Of a stretch of 64,000 nucleotides of DNA, positions 34,346-44,169 are shown piece after piece. Below the pieces are notes generated by a model. That model made no database searches. It was not told where the DNA came from and saw nothing but the letters and a program-made list of their open reading frames with translations. The stretch's first letter is position 1. The number at the start of each line of letters is the position of its first letter. The stretch is from Dokdonella sp. (GTDB taxonomy: Bacteria; Pseudomonadota; Gammaproteobacteria; Xanthomonadales; Rhodanobacteraceae): NCBI RefSeq assembly GCF_017744955.1, contig NZ_JAGIAG010000003.1, forward strand, positions 1-64,000, read 5' to 3'. Made by a program: the position numbers and the translations under genes.

Positions 34346-35382
34346 CGACACGCGCGTTCCGGCTCGACGAACTCGCCGAGCGATTCGAACTGACCCTGCG
34401 CGGCGACCCGGCCGTGCGCATCGAGGGCGTCGCCACGCTCGCGCAGGCGGACGCGAGCCGGCTCGGCTTCCTCGCCAACCCTCGCTACCGCTCGCAGCTG
34501 GCCGAGACGCGCGCCGGCGCGATCGTGCTGCGCGAAGCCGAGGCGGACGGCTGGCACGGCGCCAGCCTGATCGCGAAGGATCCCTACGTCGCGTTCGCGC
34601 GCATCGCCGCGCTGTTCGAATCCACGCCGGCCGCGGCAACGGGCGTGCACGCCAGCGCGGTCGTCGCGCCCGGCGCGCGCGTCGCCGCCGGCGCCAGCGT
34701 CGGCCCGTGCTGCGTGATCGAAGACGGCGCCGAGATCGAGGACGGCGCCGTGCTCGGTCCGCATTGCGTCGTCGGCCCCCGCTGCCGCGTCGGCGCGCAG
34801 TCGCGCCTGGTCGCGCGCGTGACCCTGGTGCAGGACGTCGTCCTCGGCCACCGCGTGCTGATCCACCCCGGCGCCGTGCTCGGCGCGGACGGCTTCGGGC
34901 TCGCCTTCGAGCGCGGCGACGGCGAGCCGGGGCACTGGATCAAGGTTCCGCAACTGGGCGGCGTGCGCGTCGGCGACGACTGCGAGATCGGCGCGAACAC
35001 CACCATCGACCGCGGCGCGCTCGGCGACACCGTGCTCGAAGAGGACGTGCGCCTCGACAACCAGATCCAGATCGGACACAACGTGACCATCGGCGCGCAC
35101 ACCGCGCTGGCCGGCTGCGCCGCGGTCGCCGGCAGCGCGCGCATCGGCCGCTACTGCCTGATCGGCGGCGGCGCTGGCATACTCGGTCATTTGAGCCTCG
35201 CCGACCGCGTCACCGTGACCGCCATGAGCCTGGTCACGCACTCGATCCGCGAAGCGGGGGAATATTCCTCCGGCACGCCGATCCAGCCGAATCGGCAATG
35301 GCGCCGCAATGCGGCGCGTTTCAAGCATTTGGACGAACTCGCGCGGCGCGTCGACGCCGCGGAAAAGGAAACGAAGTCATGA
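34342..35382 (+). CDS. lpxD: UDP-3-O-(3-hydroxyacyl)glucosamine N-acyltransferase
   Basis: A protein of 346 residues from a GTG that overlaps the skp stop (GTGA). It adds the second hydroxyacyl chain to UDP-3-O-acylglucosamine in lipid A synthesis. The N-terminal uridine-binding domain ([16 protein letters not shown]) precedes a left-handed beta-helix of hexapeptide repeats with the catalytic region [20 protein letters not shown] and [13 protein letters not shown], and ends with the [21 protein letters not shown] segment. Next gene fabZ starts within the stop. Confidence 0.97.
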   Translation: MTTRAFRLDELAERFELTLRGDPAVRIEGVATLAQADASRLGFLANPRYRSQLAETRAGAIVLREAEADGWHGASLIAKDPYVAFARIAALFESTPAAATGVHASAVVAPGARVAAGASVGPCCVIEDGAEIEDGAVLGPHCVVGPRCRVGAQSRLVARVTLVQDVVLGHRVLIHPGAVLGADGFGLAFERGDGEPGHWIKVPQLGGVRVGDDCEIGANTTIDRGALGDTVLEEDVRLDNQIQIGHNVTIGAHTALAGCAAVAGSARIGRYCLIGGGAGILGHLSLADRVTVTAMSLVTHSIREAGEYSSGTPIQPNRQWRRNAARFKHLDELARRVDAAEKETKS

Positions 35383-35846
35383 CCGAACCGGCCACGCCGA
35401 TCCAGCTACCGCTCGGTGTCGAACAGATCGCCGCGGTGCTGCCGCACCGCTACCCGTTCCTGCTGATCGACCGCGTCGTCGCGCTCGATCCGCACAAGAG
35501 CGTCACCGCGATCAAGAACGTGTCCACCAACGAACCGTTCTTCCAGGGCCATTTCCCGAATCATCCGGTGATGCCCGGCGTGCTGATCGTCGAGTCGATG
35601 GCGCAGGCGGCCGGCGTGCTGATCAAGCTCTCCGAGCCGCACGACCCCAGCCAGCCGGTCGTGTTCTATCTGGTCAAGGTCGACAAGGTGCGCTTCAACC
35701 GCGTCGTCGTACCGGGCGACCAGCTGCGCCTGGAAGTCGAGCACAAGCGCCGCCTGCGCAACATGAGCCAGTTCTTCGGCCGCGCCTTCGTCGACGGCAG
35801 CGTCGCCGCCGAAGCCGAGTTCCTCTGCGCCGAGGTCGCGCGCTGA
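35379..35846 (+). CDS. fabZ: 3-hydroxyacyl-[ACP] dehydratase
   Basis: A protein of 155 residues with the hot-dog fold. The active-site His58 and Glu72 are in [23 protein letters not shown], and [11 protein letters not shown] starts the fold. It dehydrates 3-hydroxyacyl-ACP in fatty acid synthesis, competing with LpxA/LpxD for hydroxyacyl-ACP. Start overlaps lpxD (ATGA) and stop overlaps lpxA (TGATG). Confidence 0.98.
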   Translation: MTEPATPIQLPLGVEQIAAVLPHRYPFLLIDRVVALDPHKSVTAIKNVSTNEPFFQGHFPNHPVMPGVLIVESMAQAAGVLIKLSEPHDPSQPVVFYLVKVDKVRFNRVVVPGDQLRLEVEHKRRLRNMSQFFGRAFVDGSVAAEAEFLCAEVAR

Positions 35847-36619
35847 TGATCCACGCGACCGCCCAGGTCGACCCCGCGGCAAGGATCGGCCAGGGCGTGC
35901 GCATCGGCGCCTACAGCGTCGTCGGCGCCGACGTGGAGATCGGCGACGGCACCGAGATCGGCCCGCACGTCGTCGTCCAGGGGCCGACCCGCATCGGTCG
36001 CGACAACCGCGTGTTCCAGTTCGTCTCGCTGGGCGGCGAGCCGCAGGACAAGAAATTCCGCGGCGAACGCAGCGAGCTGGTCATCGGCGACCGCAACGTC
36101 GTCCGCGAATTCGTCACGATCAACCGCGGCACCGGCGACGGCGGCGGCGTCACCCGCGTCGGCGACGACAACTGGATCCTCGCCTACAGCCACATCGCGC
36201 ACGACTGCCGCGTCGGCAACCACTGCGTGTTCTCCAACAACGCCACCCTCGCCGGCCACGTCGAGATCGGCGACCACGTGATCCTGTCCGGCTTCGTCGG
36301 CGTGCACCAGTTCTGCCGCATCGGCGCCCACGCCTTCGTCGGCATGGGCGTGCTGCTGACCGGCGACGTGCCGCCGTTCCTGATGGTCGCCGCCGACTCG
36401 CAGGGACGCCCGCGCGGCATCAACAGCGAGGGACTCAAGCGCCGCGGCTTCGACGCCGAACGCGTCGCGGCGATCAAGCGCGCCTACCGCACGCTGTACG
36501 TCGCCGGCACACCGCTGGCCGAAGCGCGCGCGAGACTCGCCGAGCAGGCGAAGGACAGCGCCGACGTCGCGGCGATGCTCGACTTCATCGACGGCGGCGA
36601 GCGGTCGTTGGTGCGGTGA
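35846..36619 (+). CDS. lpxA: UDP-N-acetylglucosamine acyltransferase
   Basis: A protein of 257 residues, first enzyme of lipid A synthesis. A beta-helix of hexapeptide repeats from residue 2, the conserved [13 protein letters not shown], catalytic His119 (equivalent of Escherichia coli His125) in [14 protein letters not shown], and [13 protein letters not shown] at the start of the C-terminal helical domain are seen. The stop codon lies 3 bases before a heptamer repeat tract, so the usual tight lpxA-lpxB junction is opened to 132 bases. Confidence 0.98.
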   Translation: MIHATAQVDPAARIGQGVRIGAYSVVGADVEIGDGTEIGPHVVVQGPTRIGRDNRVFQFVSLGGEPQDKKFRGERSELVIGDRNVVREFVTINRGTGDGGGVTRVGDDNWILAYSHIAHDCRVGNHCVFSNNATLAGHVEIGDHVILSGFVGVHQFCRIGAHAFVGMGVLLTGDVPPFLMVAADSQGRPRGINSEGLKRRGFDAERVAAIKRAYRTLYVAGTPLAEARARLAEQAKDSADVAAMLDFIDGGERSLVR

Positions 36620-36622
36620 GGC

Positions 36623-36671
36623 GGTGATTGGTGATTGGTGATTGGTGATTGGTGATTGGTGATTGGTGATT
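36623..36671. repeat. Heptanucleotide tandem repeat, 7 x GGTGATT, between lpxA and lpxB
   Basis: Seven exact copies of GGTGATT begin 3 bases after the lpxA stop. They are nearly the inverse complement of the ATCACCC repeats at 36769-36794 inside the start of lpxB, so the transcript could form a long hairpin. The unit resembles the GGTGAGC repeat upstream of dapE. Confidence 0.97.
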
Positions 36672-36751
36672 CGGCAGAGCATAGCGGACAGCGCATCGCA
36701 CGGATCGACTGCCTTTGCGTTCCCCTCGCCAACTGCGAACACTTTCAGACT

Positions 36752-38032
36752 ATGGCGAGCCCACTCGAATCACCCATCACCCATCACCCATCACGGCTCT
36801 TCGTCCTCGTCGCCGGCGAAGCCTCCGGCGACCTGCTCGGCGCGGGATTGATCCAGGCCTTGCGCGAACGTTATCCCGACGCCCGCTTCGCCGGCATCGG
36901 CGGCCCGCGCATGATCGCCGCCGGGCTGGAGGCGTGGTATCCGGCCGAACGACTCGCCGTGATGGGCCTGGTCGAAGTGCTGCCGCGCCTGTTCGAACTG
37001 CTGGCCATCCGTCGCGACGTCGCGCGCCGCGCCATCGCGCTGCGGCCGGACGCGTTCATCGGCATCGACGCGCCGGACTTCAACCTCGGCCTGGAGCGAA
37101 AGCTCAAGCGCGCCGGCGTACGCACCCTGCACTACGTCAGCCCGTCGATCTGGGCCTGGCGCGAGAAGCGCGCGGCGAAGATCGGCCGCAGCGCGGACCG
37201 CGTGCTGTGCCTGTTCCCGATGGAGCCGCCGATCTACGCGCGCCACGGCGTCGACGCGCGCTTCGTCGGCCATCCGCTCGCCGACGCGATGCCGCTCGAA
37301 CCCGACCAGGCCGACGCACGCGCCGCGCTCGGCCTGCCCCACGATGCACCCGTGCTGGCCCTGCTGCCCGGCAGCCGGCTCGGTGAGATCGCGCGGCTCG
37401 GTGCGGATTTCATCGCCGCCACGCGCCTGCTCGCCGGGCGTGTCGCGAACCTGCGCGTCGTCGCGCCGATGGCCAACGAGGAATGCCGCGCCGCCTTCGC
37501 CGCGCTCGCCCGCGACGCCGGCTTCGCCATCCACGAAGCGGGAACCGATCCAGCCGAGGCCGGCGACAAAGCCCCGATCGTACGTCTGCTCTCTCCCCAA
37601 TCCCCAATTCCCAATCCGCAATCCCGGCCCCTGTCCCACCTCGCCATGTTCGCCGCCGACGCGGTGTTGCTCGCCTCCGGCACGGCCGCGCTCGAAGCGA
37701 TGCTGGCGAAGCGGCCGATGGTGGTCGCCTACCGCATCGCGCCGACGACCTATCGCATCGTCAAGGGGCTCGGCCTGCTCAAGACCGAGCGCTACGCGCT
37801 GCCGAACATCCTCGCCGGTCGCGAGCTGGTACCCGAGCGCATGCAGGACGACTGCACGCCTCCCGCGCTAGCTGAGGCGCTGGCGCCTTCGCTGCTCGGC
37901 CGCGACATCGATCCGGCCCTGCTGGCCGAGTACCGCCGGCTGCATCTGGAACTGCGCCACGACGCCGACCGCAGCGCGGCGTCGGCGATCGCCGACGTGC
38001 TCGACGCGACCACGGCGGCGCGCGCCGCATGA
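36752..38032 (+). CDS. lpxB: Lipid-A-disaccharide synthase with repeat-derived insertions
   Basis: A protein of 426 residues of glycosyltransferase family 19 that joins UDP-2,3-diacylglucosamine and lipid X. LVAGEASGDLLGAGLI, YVSPSIWAWREKRA, VGHPLAD and LLASGTAALEAMLAKRPMVVAYR are family hallmarks. The ATG at 36752 is the closest to the conserved N-terminus; no good Shine-Dalgarno is seen. Residues 6-14 (ESPITHHPS) are encoded by ATCACCC heptamers, and about residues 281-294 (LLSPQSPIPNPQSR) by CCCCAAT heptamers. The latter is an insertion of about 13 residues relative to Escherichia coli LpxB, just before FAADAVLLASGT. Confidence 0.95.
   Translation: MASPLESPITHHPSRLFVLVAGEASGDLLGAGLIQALRERYPDARFAGIGGPRMIAAGLEAWYPAERLAVMGLVEVLPRLFELLAIRRDVARRAIALRPDAFIGIDAPDFNLGLERKLKRAGVRTLHYVSPSIWAWREKRAAKIGRSADRVLCLFPMEPPIYARHGVDARFVGHPLADAMPLEPDQADARAALGLPHDAPVLALLPGSRLGEIARLGADFIAATRLLAGRVANLRVVAPMANEECRAAFAALARDAGFAIHEAGTDPAEAGDKAPIVRLLSPQSPIPNPQSRPLSHLAMFAADAVLLASGTAALEAMLAKRPMVVAYRIAPTTYRIVKGLGLLKTERYALPNILAGRELVPERMQDDCTPPALAEALAPSLLGRDIDPALLAEYRRLHLELRHDADRSAASAIADVLDATTAARAA
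36769..36794 (+). repeat. Heptamer repeat (ATCACCC) inside the 5' end of lpxB
   Basis: Three full copies and one partial copy of ATCACCC (36769-36794) encode SPITHHP near the LpxB N-terminus. A change of one copy would shift the reading frame. Its inverse complement matches the GGTGATT tract upstream except for one mismatch per unit. Confidence 0.9.
37595..37622 (+). repeat. Degenerate heptamer repeat (CCCCAAT) inside lpxB
   Basis: Two exact copies of CCCCAAT followed by TCCCAAT and CCGCAAT. The block encodes the Pro/Ser/Gln-rich stretch SPQSPIPNPQS, which is absent from Escherichia coli LpxB at this place. Such GATTGGG-type heptamers are familiar from intergenic DNA of Xanthomonadales (from memory). 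Confidence 0.85.
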
Positions 38033-39762
38033 GCGACGTGCCCGCTCCCGCCTCGCGCCGCCGGATCCTGCTGCGCGCGTTCGCCGCATCGGCGTTCGTG
38101 CTGATGTTCGCCTTCGGCCCGCTGACCGAGAACACGACCAGCGAGAAGATCTTCGCCGGCACCCTGGTGCTGCTGGTGCTGCTGTTCGCGCTGTTCGCCA
38201 GCGCGCGGCTCGCCTTTTCGCTGATCGCGGCTGCGCTGCTGTTCGGCCTGATCGAGATCGCCGGCCGCCTGAAATTCCTCTACCTCAACACGCCGCTGCT
38301 CGCGCCGGACCTCGAATACTTCGTCAACAGCGACACCATCGAGCTGTTCACGCACTACCCGCTGCTGCTCGGCATCGGCGTCGCGGCGTTGATCCTGGTG
38401 CCGCTGCTGCTGATCGTTTCCTTCGCCGGCGAGCGCGTCGTGCCGTTCGCGCCGCGTTCGCGCGCGCAGCGCGCCCTCGTGCGCGCGCTCGGCGCCGGCG
38501 CGGCCGCCGCGCTGCTGCTGGTGTGCCTGAGCGCGCGCGGTCCGTTCGGCACCGCGTTCAACAAGCCGATGTGGATCGCGATCAACGACAAGAGCTTCAT
38601 CACCGACTTCGTCACCTCGTTCAACGACACCGTGATCGAGCAGCCGACGATTCCGCCGGACGTCGACCGCGGCATCTCCTGGAAGCTCGATCGCCCGCTG
38701 CAGGCCCCGCCGACGCCGCCGGACGTGGTCGCCGTGCTCGAGGAGAGCACCTTCGATCCGCGCCTGCTGAAGCCGTGCACGCTGCCGCAATGCAAGCTGC
38801 GCATGTTCGAGCCGGACAAGTCGACGCGCGCGCACGGCCCGCTCAGCGTGCACACCTTCGGCGGCGGCACCTGGACCAGCGAGTTCTCGCTGCTGACCGG
38901 CCTCGCGCACACGCTGTTCGGCAACGCCGGCCTGTACGCGCCGTACAACCTCGCGCCGCGCGTCGCCCACACCCTGCCGAAGGCGTTCAAGCGCGCCGGC
39001 TATCGCGCGATCGCGGTGTATCCGATGACCGGCGACTTCCTCAACGCGCGCAACGCCTACGACTACTACGGTTTCGACGCGTTCTACGACGGCACCCAGT
39101 ACGGACTCGGCTGGGAGAGCCACGACGCCGACTTGCTCGAAGTGTTCAAGCGCATCTACCAGGACGAGAAGCGCGTGCATCCCGAGCAGCCGCTGTTCGT
39201 CTTCATGCTGACCCTGCACCAGCACGGCCCGCACATGAAGCCGCTGGCCGAACTGAAGCCGCCGTTCGACAAGCCGCTGTTCGCGGACCGCTTCAAGCCG
39301 AAGAAGCTCGACGAATGGCTGAACCTCAATCTCGGCAACTACCTCGAGCGCCTGCAGGAATCCGACGCGATGCTGGCGGACCTGGAGAAATTCCTGCTCG
39401 GTGCCGAACGGCCCGCGGTGCTGATGCACTTCGGCGACCACCAACCGTCCTTCGACGGCGCGATCAACGAGATTCCGAAGGTGCTGCCCAAGGGCGCGGG
39501 GCCGAACGCGCACTGGATCACCTACTACATGCTGAAGTCGAACTTCGCCGTGCGGCGCAAGTTCGACTATCCGGTGCTCGACATCGCCTTCCTCGGCTCG
39601 CTGCTGCTCGACGTCGCCGGCGTGCCGAAGGACGAGTTCTTCCAGGCCAACACCCTGCTGCGGGAACGCTGCAAGGGCCGTTACGTCGACTGCAAGGACG
39701 CACGCATGGTGACCTCGTATCATGACTACGTGTTCACCAAGCTCAAGGATCTGCAGGAATGA
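38029..39762 (+). CDS. LTA-synthase-like sulfatase-family membrane protein
   Basis: A protein of 577 residues with an N-terminal membrane part of about five helices (to about residue 170) and an extracytoplasmic alkaline-phosphatase-type domain. Metal and nucleophile motifs are [24 protein letters not shown] (a Thr is the usual nucleophile), [10 protein letters not shown] and HFGDHQPS. Relatives transfer phosphoglycerol or phosphoethanolamine to exported glycans or lipids (LtaS, OpgB, EptA superfamily); the exact donor and acceptor here are unknown. The start overlaps the lpxB stop (ATGA) and its own stop overlaps rnhB, so it is translationally embedded in the lipid A operon. Confidence 0.88.
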   Translation: MSDVPAPASRRRILLRAFAASAFVLMFAFGPLTENTTSEKIFAGTLVLLVLLFALFASARLAFSLIAAALLFGLIEIAGRLKFLYLNTPLLAPDLEYFVNSDTIELFTHYPLLLGIGVAALILVPLLLIVSFAGERVVPFAPRSRAQRALVRALGAGAAAALLLVCLSARGPFGTAFNKPMWIAINDKSFITDFVTSFNDTVIEQPTIPPDVDRGISWKLDRPLQAPPTPPDVVAVLEESTFDPRLLKPCTLPQCKLRMFEPDKSTRAHGPLSVHTFGGGTWTSEFSLLTGLAHTLFGNAGLYAPYNLAPRVAHTLPKAFKRAGYRAIAVYPMTGDFLNARNAYDYYGFDAFYDGTQYGLGWESHDADLLEVFKRIYQDEKRVHPEQPLFVFMLTLHQHGPHMKPLAELKPPFDKPLFADRFKPKKLDEWLNLNLGNYLERLQESDAMLADLEKFLLGAERPAVLMHFGDHQPSFDGAINEIPKVLPKGAGPNAHWITYYMLKSNFAVRRKFDYPVLDIAFLGSLLLDVAGVPKDEFFQANTLLRERCKGRYVDCKDARMVTSYHDYVFTKLKDLQE

Positions 39763-40352
39763 GGCAGCGACGCGCCGAACTCGTCGCCGGCGTCGACGAA
39801 GCGGGCCGCGGCCCGCTCGCGGGGCCGGTCGTGGTCGCCGCGGTGATCCTCGACCCGCAGCGGCCGGTCGACGGCCTGGCCGATTCGAAGGTGCTCAGCG
39901 AGGCACAGCGCGAAACGCTGGCGCCGCTGATCCGCGCGCAGGCGCTGGCCTACGCCGTCATCGCGGTCGACATCGACGAGATCGAACGGCTGAACATCCT
40001 CGGCGCGACCCTGCTCGGCATGACGCGCACGCTGCAGGCGCTCGCCGTCGCGCCGTCGCTGGCGCTGATCGACGGCAACCGCCTGCCCAAGTCTCTGCCC
40101 TGCCCGGCGCGCGCGATCGTCGGCGGCGACGCCAACGAACCGGCCATCAGCGCCGCCTCGATCCTGGCCAAGACTGAACGCGACCGCATCATGCGCGAGT
40201 TCGATCCGATCCACCCCGGCTACGGCTTCGCCCAGCACAAGGGCTATCCGACGCCCGAGCATCTGGCCTGCCTCGAACGGCTCGGCCCGTGCGCGATCCA
40301 TCGCCGCGGCTTCGCGCCGGTGCGGCGGCTGATCGCGCCGGAACTGCTCTGA
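39759..40352 (+). CDS. rnhB: Ribonuclease HII
   Basis: A protein of 197 residues that cleaves RNA of RNA-DNA hybrids, including single ribonucleotides. [20 protein letters not shown] holds the catalytic Asp-Glu pair; [17 protein letters not shown] and [12 protein letters not shown] are the other signatures, and GYPTPEHL closes the domain. It overlaps the sulfatase gene by four bases and precedes dnaE, the usual lpxB-rnhB-dnaE order apart from the insertion. Confidence 0.97.
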   Translation: MRQRRAELVAGVDEAGRGPLAGPVVVAAVILDPQRPVDGLADSKVLSEAQRETLAPLIRAQALAYAVIAVDIDEIERLNILGATLLGMTRTLQALAVAPSLALIDGNRLPKSLPCPARAIVGGDANEPAISAASILAKTERDRIMREFDPIHPGYGFAQHKGYPTPEHLACLERLGPCAIHRRGFAPVRRLIAPELL

Positions 40353-40495
40353 TGCGCGCCGCGCGATTGCGCTGATCCGGCGATCGGCGTCAAGCGACGT
40401 CCGGTGCGCCACGAGCGCTCGGCGACGCCCTGTCAATCTTGCCCTGCCTCCGCCCCGGGGCTAGGCTGTCCTTTCGATCTTCGCCCCGCCTCGCC

Positions 40496-43400
40496 ATGCC
40501 CTCCGGCTTCGTCCACCTCCACGTCCACAGCGAGTATTCGCTGACCGACTCGACGATCCGCGTCGGCGATCTGGTCGCGAGCTGCGCGAGCGCGGGCATG
40601 CCGGCGGTGGCGCTGACCGATCAGGCCAACCTGTTCGCGCTGGTCAAGTTCTACAAGGCGGCCGAGAGCGCCGGCGTCAAGCCGATCGCCGGCAGCGATC
40701 TGTGGCTGGCCGACGCGCAGGACCGCAGCCGCCCGCAACGCGCGACGGTGCTGTGCCAGAACCGCCAGGGCTATTTGAATCTCTCGCGCCTGCTCTCGCG
40801 CGCCTACGCCGAGAACCGCCACGGCGACCACGCGCTGGTCGAGCCGGACTGGCTCGAGAGCACGCACGAAGGCCTGATCGTCCTGCTCGGTCAGCACAGC
40901 GACGTCGGCCAGATGCTGCTCGGCGGCCGCGACGAGGCCGCGCTGGAGCGCGCGCAGTGGTGGCGCTCGCGCTTCCCCGAGCGGCTCTATCTCGAAGTCG
41001 CGCGCACGCAGCGCGCCAACGAGGACGCCTTCCTCGCCAGCGCGCTCGACCTCGCCGCGCAACTCGACCTGCCGGCCGTCGCCAGCAACGACGTGCGCTT
41101 CCTCGCGCGCGAGGACTTCGAGGCGCACGAGGCGCGCGTGTGCATCCACGCCGGCCGCGTGCTGGCCGATCCGAAGCGACCGCGCGACTACTCGCCGGAG
41201 CAGTACCTGAAATCCGCCGAGGAGATGCAGGCGCTGTTCGCCGACCTGCCCGAACTCCTGGAGAACTCGGTCGAGCTGGCCAAGCGCTGCAATCTGGAAC
41301 TCAGCTTCGGCAAGTACTTCCTGCCGGCGTTCCCGGTGCCGGACGACCACACGCTCGACAGCTTCATCCGCGCGCAATCGCACGAAGGACTCGCCGGGCG
41401 CCTCACCGCGCACGCGCCGGCGCCCGGCTTCACGCACGAGGACTACCTCGCCCGGCTCGACCGCGAGCTCGACGTCATCGTGCAGATGGGCTTCCCGGGC
41501 TACTTCCTGATCGTCGCCGACTTCATCAACTGGGCGAAGTCCAACGACATCCCGGTCGGACCCGGCCGCGGCTCCGGCGCCGGCTCGCTGGTCGCCTACG
41601 CGCTCGGCATCACCGACCTCGATCCGCTGCGCTACGGCCTGCTGTTCGAACGCTTCCTCAATCCCGAACGCGTGTCGATGCCGGACTTCGACGTCGACTT
41701 CTGCATGGACCGCCGCGACGAGGTGATCGACTACGTCGGCCGCAAGTACGGCCGCGACCGCGTCAGCCAGATCATCACCTACGGCACGATGGCGGCGAAG
41801 GCCGTGCTGCGCGACACCGGCCGCGTGCTCAGCATGCCCTACGGCCAGGTCGACAAGATCGCCAAGCTGATCCCGAAGATGCCGCTCGACCTCTCGCTGG
41901 AGGACGCGCTCGGCCGCTCGGACAAGTCGCGCAAGGAACCCGACCGCGTCGTCGCCGACTTCAAGGGCCTATATGAGAACGACGAGGACGTCACCGAGCT
42001 GGTCGACCTCGCGCTGAAGCTCGAAGACCTCACGCGCAACGCCGGCAAGCACGCCGGCGGCGTCGTCATCGCGCCGGGCCCGCTGAGCGACTTCGCCCCG
42101 CTGTTCTCCGAATCGGGTGGCGAAGGCCTCGTCACGCAGTACGACAAGGACGACGTCGAAGCGGTCGGCCTGGTCAAGTTCGACTTCCTCGGCCTGCGCA
42201 CGCTGACGATCATCGACTGGGCGGTCAAGGCGATCAACGTGCGTCGCGCGCACAACGGCGAAGCGCCGCTCGACATCATGTCGATCCCGCTCGACGACCC
42301 CAAGGTGTTCGAGCTGCTGCAGAAGGCGCGCACGGTCGCCGTGTTCCAGCTCGAATCGCGCGGCATGCAAGGCATGCTGAAGGACGCCAAGCCCGACTGC
42401 TTCGAGGACATCATCGCGCTGGTGTCGCTGTACCGCCCGGGTCCGATGGACCTGATCCCGAGCTTCTGCGCGCGCAAGCATGGCCGCGAACCGATCGAGT
42501 ATCCCGATCCGCGCGTCGAGCCCGTCCTGAAAGAGACCTACGGCATCATGGTCTATCAGGAACAGGTCATGCAGATGGCGCAGATCGTCGGCGGCTACTC
42601 GCTCGGCGGCGCCGACCTGCTGCGCCGCGCGATGGGCAAGAAGAAAGTCGAGGAAATGGCCAAGGAGCGCGCCAAGTTCCGCGAAGGCGCCGCCGGCAAC
42701 GGCCTCGACGAACGCAAGGCCGACGCGATCTTCGACCTGATGGAGAAGTTCGCCGGCTACGGCTTCAACAAGTCGCACGCCGCCGCGTACGCGCTGGTCT
42801 CCTACCAGACCGCGTGGCTGAAGACGCACTACGCCGCCGAATTCATGGCCGCGGTGCTGTCCAGCGACATGGACGGCACCGACAAGGTGGTCAACTTCCT
42901 CGGCGAGGCGCGCGCGCTCGGCCTGGTCGTGCGGCCGCCGGACATCAACGCTTCCGGCTACATGTTCGAGGCGACCGACGCGAAGACCATCCAGTACGGC
43001 CTCGGCGCGGTCAAGGGCGTCGGCCGCGGCGCGGTCGAGAACGTCGTCGAGGTGCGCAGGCAGGGCGGCCCGTTCGCCGACCTCGCCGACTTCTGCCGCC
43101 GCATCGACGCGTCCAAGCTCAACAAGCGCACGCTCGAGGCGCTGATCCTGTCCGGCTCGATGGACGCGCTGGCGAAGAATCGCGCCACCTTGATGGTGCA
43201 GTTGCCCGAATGCATGCGTGCGGCCGAGCAGCAGGCGCGCGACGCGATGGCGGGCCAGAACGACATGTTCGGCGCGGCGAGCCCGGCCGCGCCGAAACTC
43301 GTGCTGCCGGAAGTGGACGACTGGCCGGCCGCGCAGCGCCTCGCCGGCGAACGCGACACGCTCGGCTACTACCTGTCCGGCCATCCGACCGACGTCTGGC

Positions 43401-43990
43401 GCGAGCTGATCGCCGCCGTCGCGACCTGCCCGATCGGCGAACTCGACAAGCACTACCGGCCGTCCGCGCGCGAAGGCCGCAGCCGCTTCTCCGACCTGCA
43501 GCAGGTCGCGCTGGCCGGCTCGGTGATCGGCTTGCGCAAGCAGGGCGATTCGCGTGCGTTCGTCACCGTCGAGGATTTCTCCGGCAAGTTCGAAGCCGTG
43601 CTCTATCGCGAGACCTGGGTCGAATACGGTCCGCTGCTGACGCGCGACGCGATCCTCCTGTTCGAAGGCGGCCTCAGCGTCGACGAATTCTCCGGCGGCT
43701 ACCAGCTGCGCGTGAACTCAGTGTCGACGATCGAATCGGCCTGCGAACGACGCGCGCGCCTGCTGCGCCTGCGCCTCAACGGCGTGCGGCCGGACTTCGT
43801 CCCGAAACTGCAGCACGCGCTCGCCGCCTGGCGCGGCGGCGCCACGCCGGTGCGCATCAGCGTGCGCAATGCGACCGGACAGGCCGAAGTCGAACTCGGC
43901 GCCGAGTGGCGCGTGCGCGCCAACACCGAACTGCGCGAGACGCTCGCCGCCCTCGACGGCGTCCTGGCCGCGGAGCTGGTGTTCGGCTGA
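40496..43990 (+). CDS. dnaE: DNA polymerase III alpha subunit
   Basis: A protein of 1164 residues, close to the Escherichia coli length. N-terminal PHP domain (FVHLHVHSEYSLTD), palm with GPGRGSGAGSLVAYAL and catalytic Asp399/Asp401 in PDFDVDFCMDRR, the finger and beta-clamp-binding region (GYGFNKSHAAAYALVSYQTAWLKTHY), an internal clamp-binding-like segment QNDMFG, and a C-terminal OB fold. The PHP retains HLHVH (Arg replaces the middle His in Escherichia coli) but has TDQAN and GSD where active PHPs have His and Glu, so it is probably inactive. The ATG at 40496 gives the standard N-terminus. Confidence 0.98.
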   Translation: MPSGFVHLHVHSEYSLTDSTIRVGDLVASCASAGMPAVALTDQANLFALVKFYKAAESAGVKPIAGSDLWLADAQDRSRPQRATVLCQNRQGYLNLSRLLSRAYAENRHGDHALVEPDWLESTHEGLIVLLGQHSDVGQMLLGGRDEAALERAQWWRSRFPERLYLEVARTQRANEDAFLASALDLAAQLDLPAVASNDVRFLAREDFEAHEARVCIHAGRVLADPKRPRDYSPEQYLKSAEEMQALFADLPELLENSVELAKRCNLELSFGKYFLPAFPVPDDHTLDSFIRAQSHEGLAGRLTAHAPAPGFTHEDYLARLDRELDVIVQMGFPGYFLIVADFINWAKSNDIPVGPGRGSGAGSLVAYALGITDLDPLRYGLLFERFLNPERVSMPDFDVDFCMDRRDEVIDYVGRKYGRDRVSQIITYGTMAAKAVLRDTGRVLSMPYGQVDKIAKLIPKMPLDLSLEDALGRSDKSRKEPDRVVADFKGLYENDEDVTELVDLALKLEDLTRNAGKHAGGVVIAPGPLSDFAPLFSESGGEGLVTQYDKDDVEAVGLVKFDFLGLRTLTIIDWAVKAINVRRAHNGEAPLDIMSIPLDDPKVFELLQKARTVAVFQLESRGMQGMLKDAKPDCFEDIIALVSLYRPGPMDLIPSFCARKHGREPIEYPDPRVEPVLKETYGIMVYQEQVMQMAQIVGGYSLGGADLLRRAMGKKKVEEMAKERAKFREGAAGNGLDERKADAIFDLMEKFAGYGFNKSHAAAYALVSYQTAWLKTHYAAEFMAAVLSSDMDGTDKVVNFLGEARALGLVVRPPDINASGYMFEATDAKTIQYGLGAVKGVGRGAVENVVEVRRQGGPFADLADFCRRIDASKLNKRTLEALILSGSMDALAKNRATLMVQLPECMRAAEQQARDAMAGQNDMFGAASPAAPKLVLPEVDDWPAAQRLAGERDTLGYYLSGHPTDVWRELIAAVATCPIGELDKHYRPSAREGRSRFSDLQQVALAGSVIGLRKQGDSRAFVTVEDFSGKFEAVLYRETWVEYGPLLTRDAILLFEGGLSVDEFSGGYQLRVNSVSTIESACERRARLLRLRLNGVRPDFVPKLQHALAAWRGGATPVRISVRNATGQAEVELGAEWRVRANTELRETLAALDGVLAAELVFG

Positions 43991-44169
43991 GTCCCTGTCG
44001 TTCCGGCGCCGGTCGCGCTCGGATCCTCCCTTCCGCTCGTCCAGGCCGCGAACAGCGCGGACGCTTCGTGTCGCCCGCCTTCACGCCTCGAACGTCACCC
44101 TCCATCCGGTGACACCCGCGGGCGCCCGATTGCGAGTGGGTCTTGGCGACTCACTCCAGGAGGGCATTC

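Noticed and set aside
40496..41300. An active proofreading PHP domain in DnaE
   Set aside because: The first motif HLHVH is intact, but later metal-ligand positions (TDQAN, GSD) differ from active PHP domains, so activity is unlikely.
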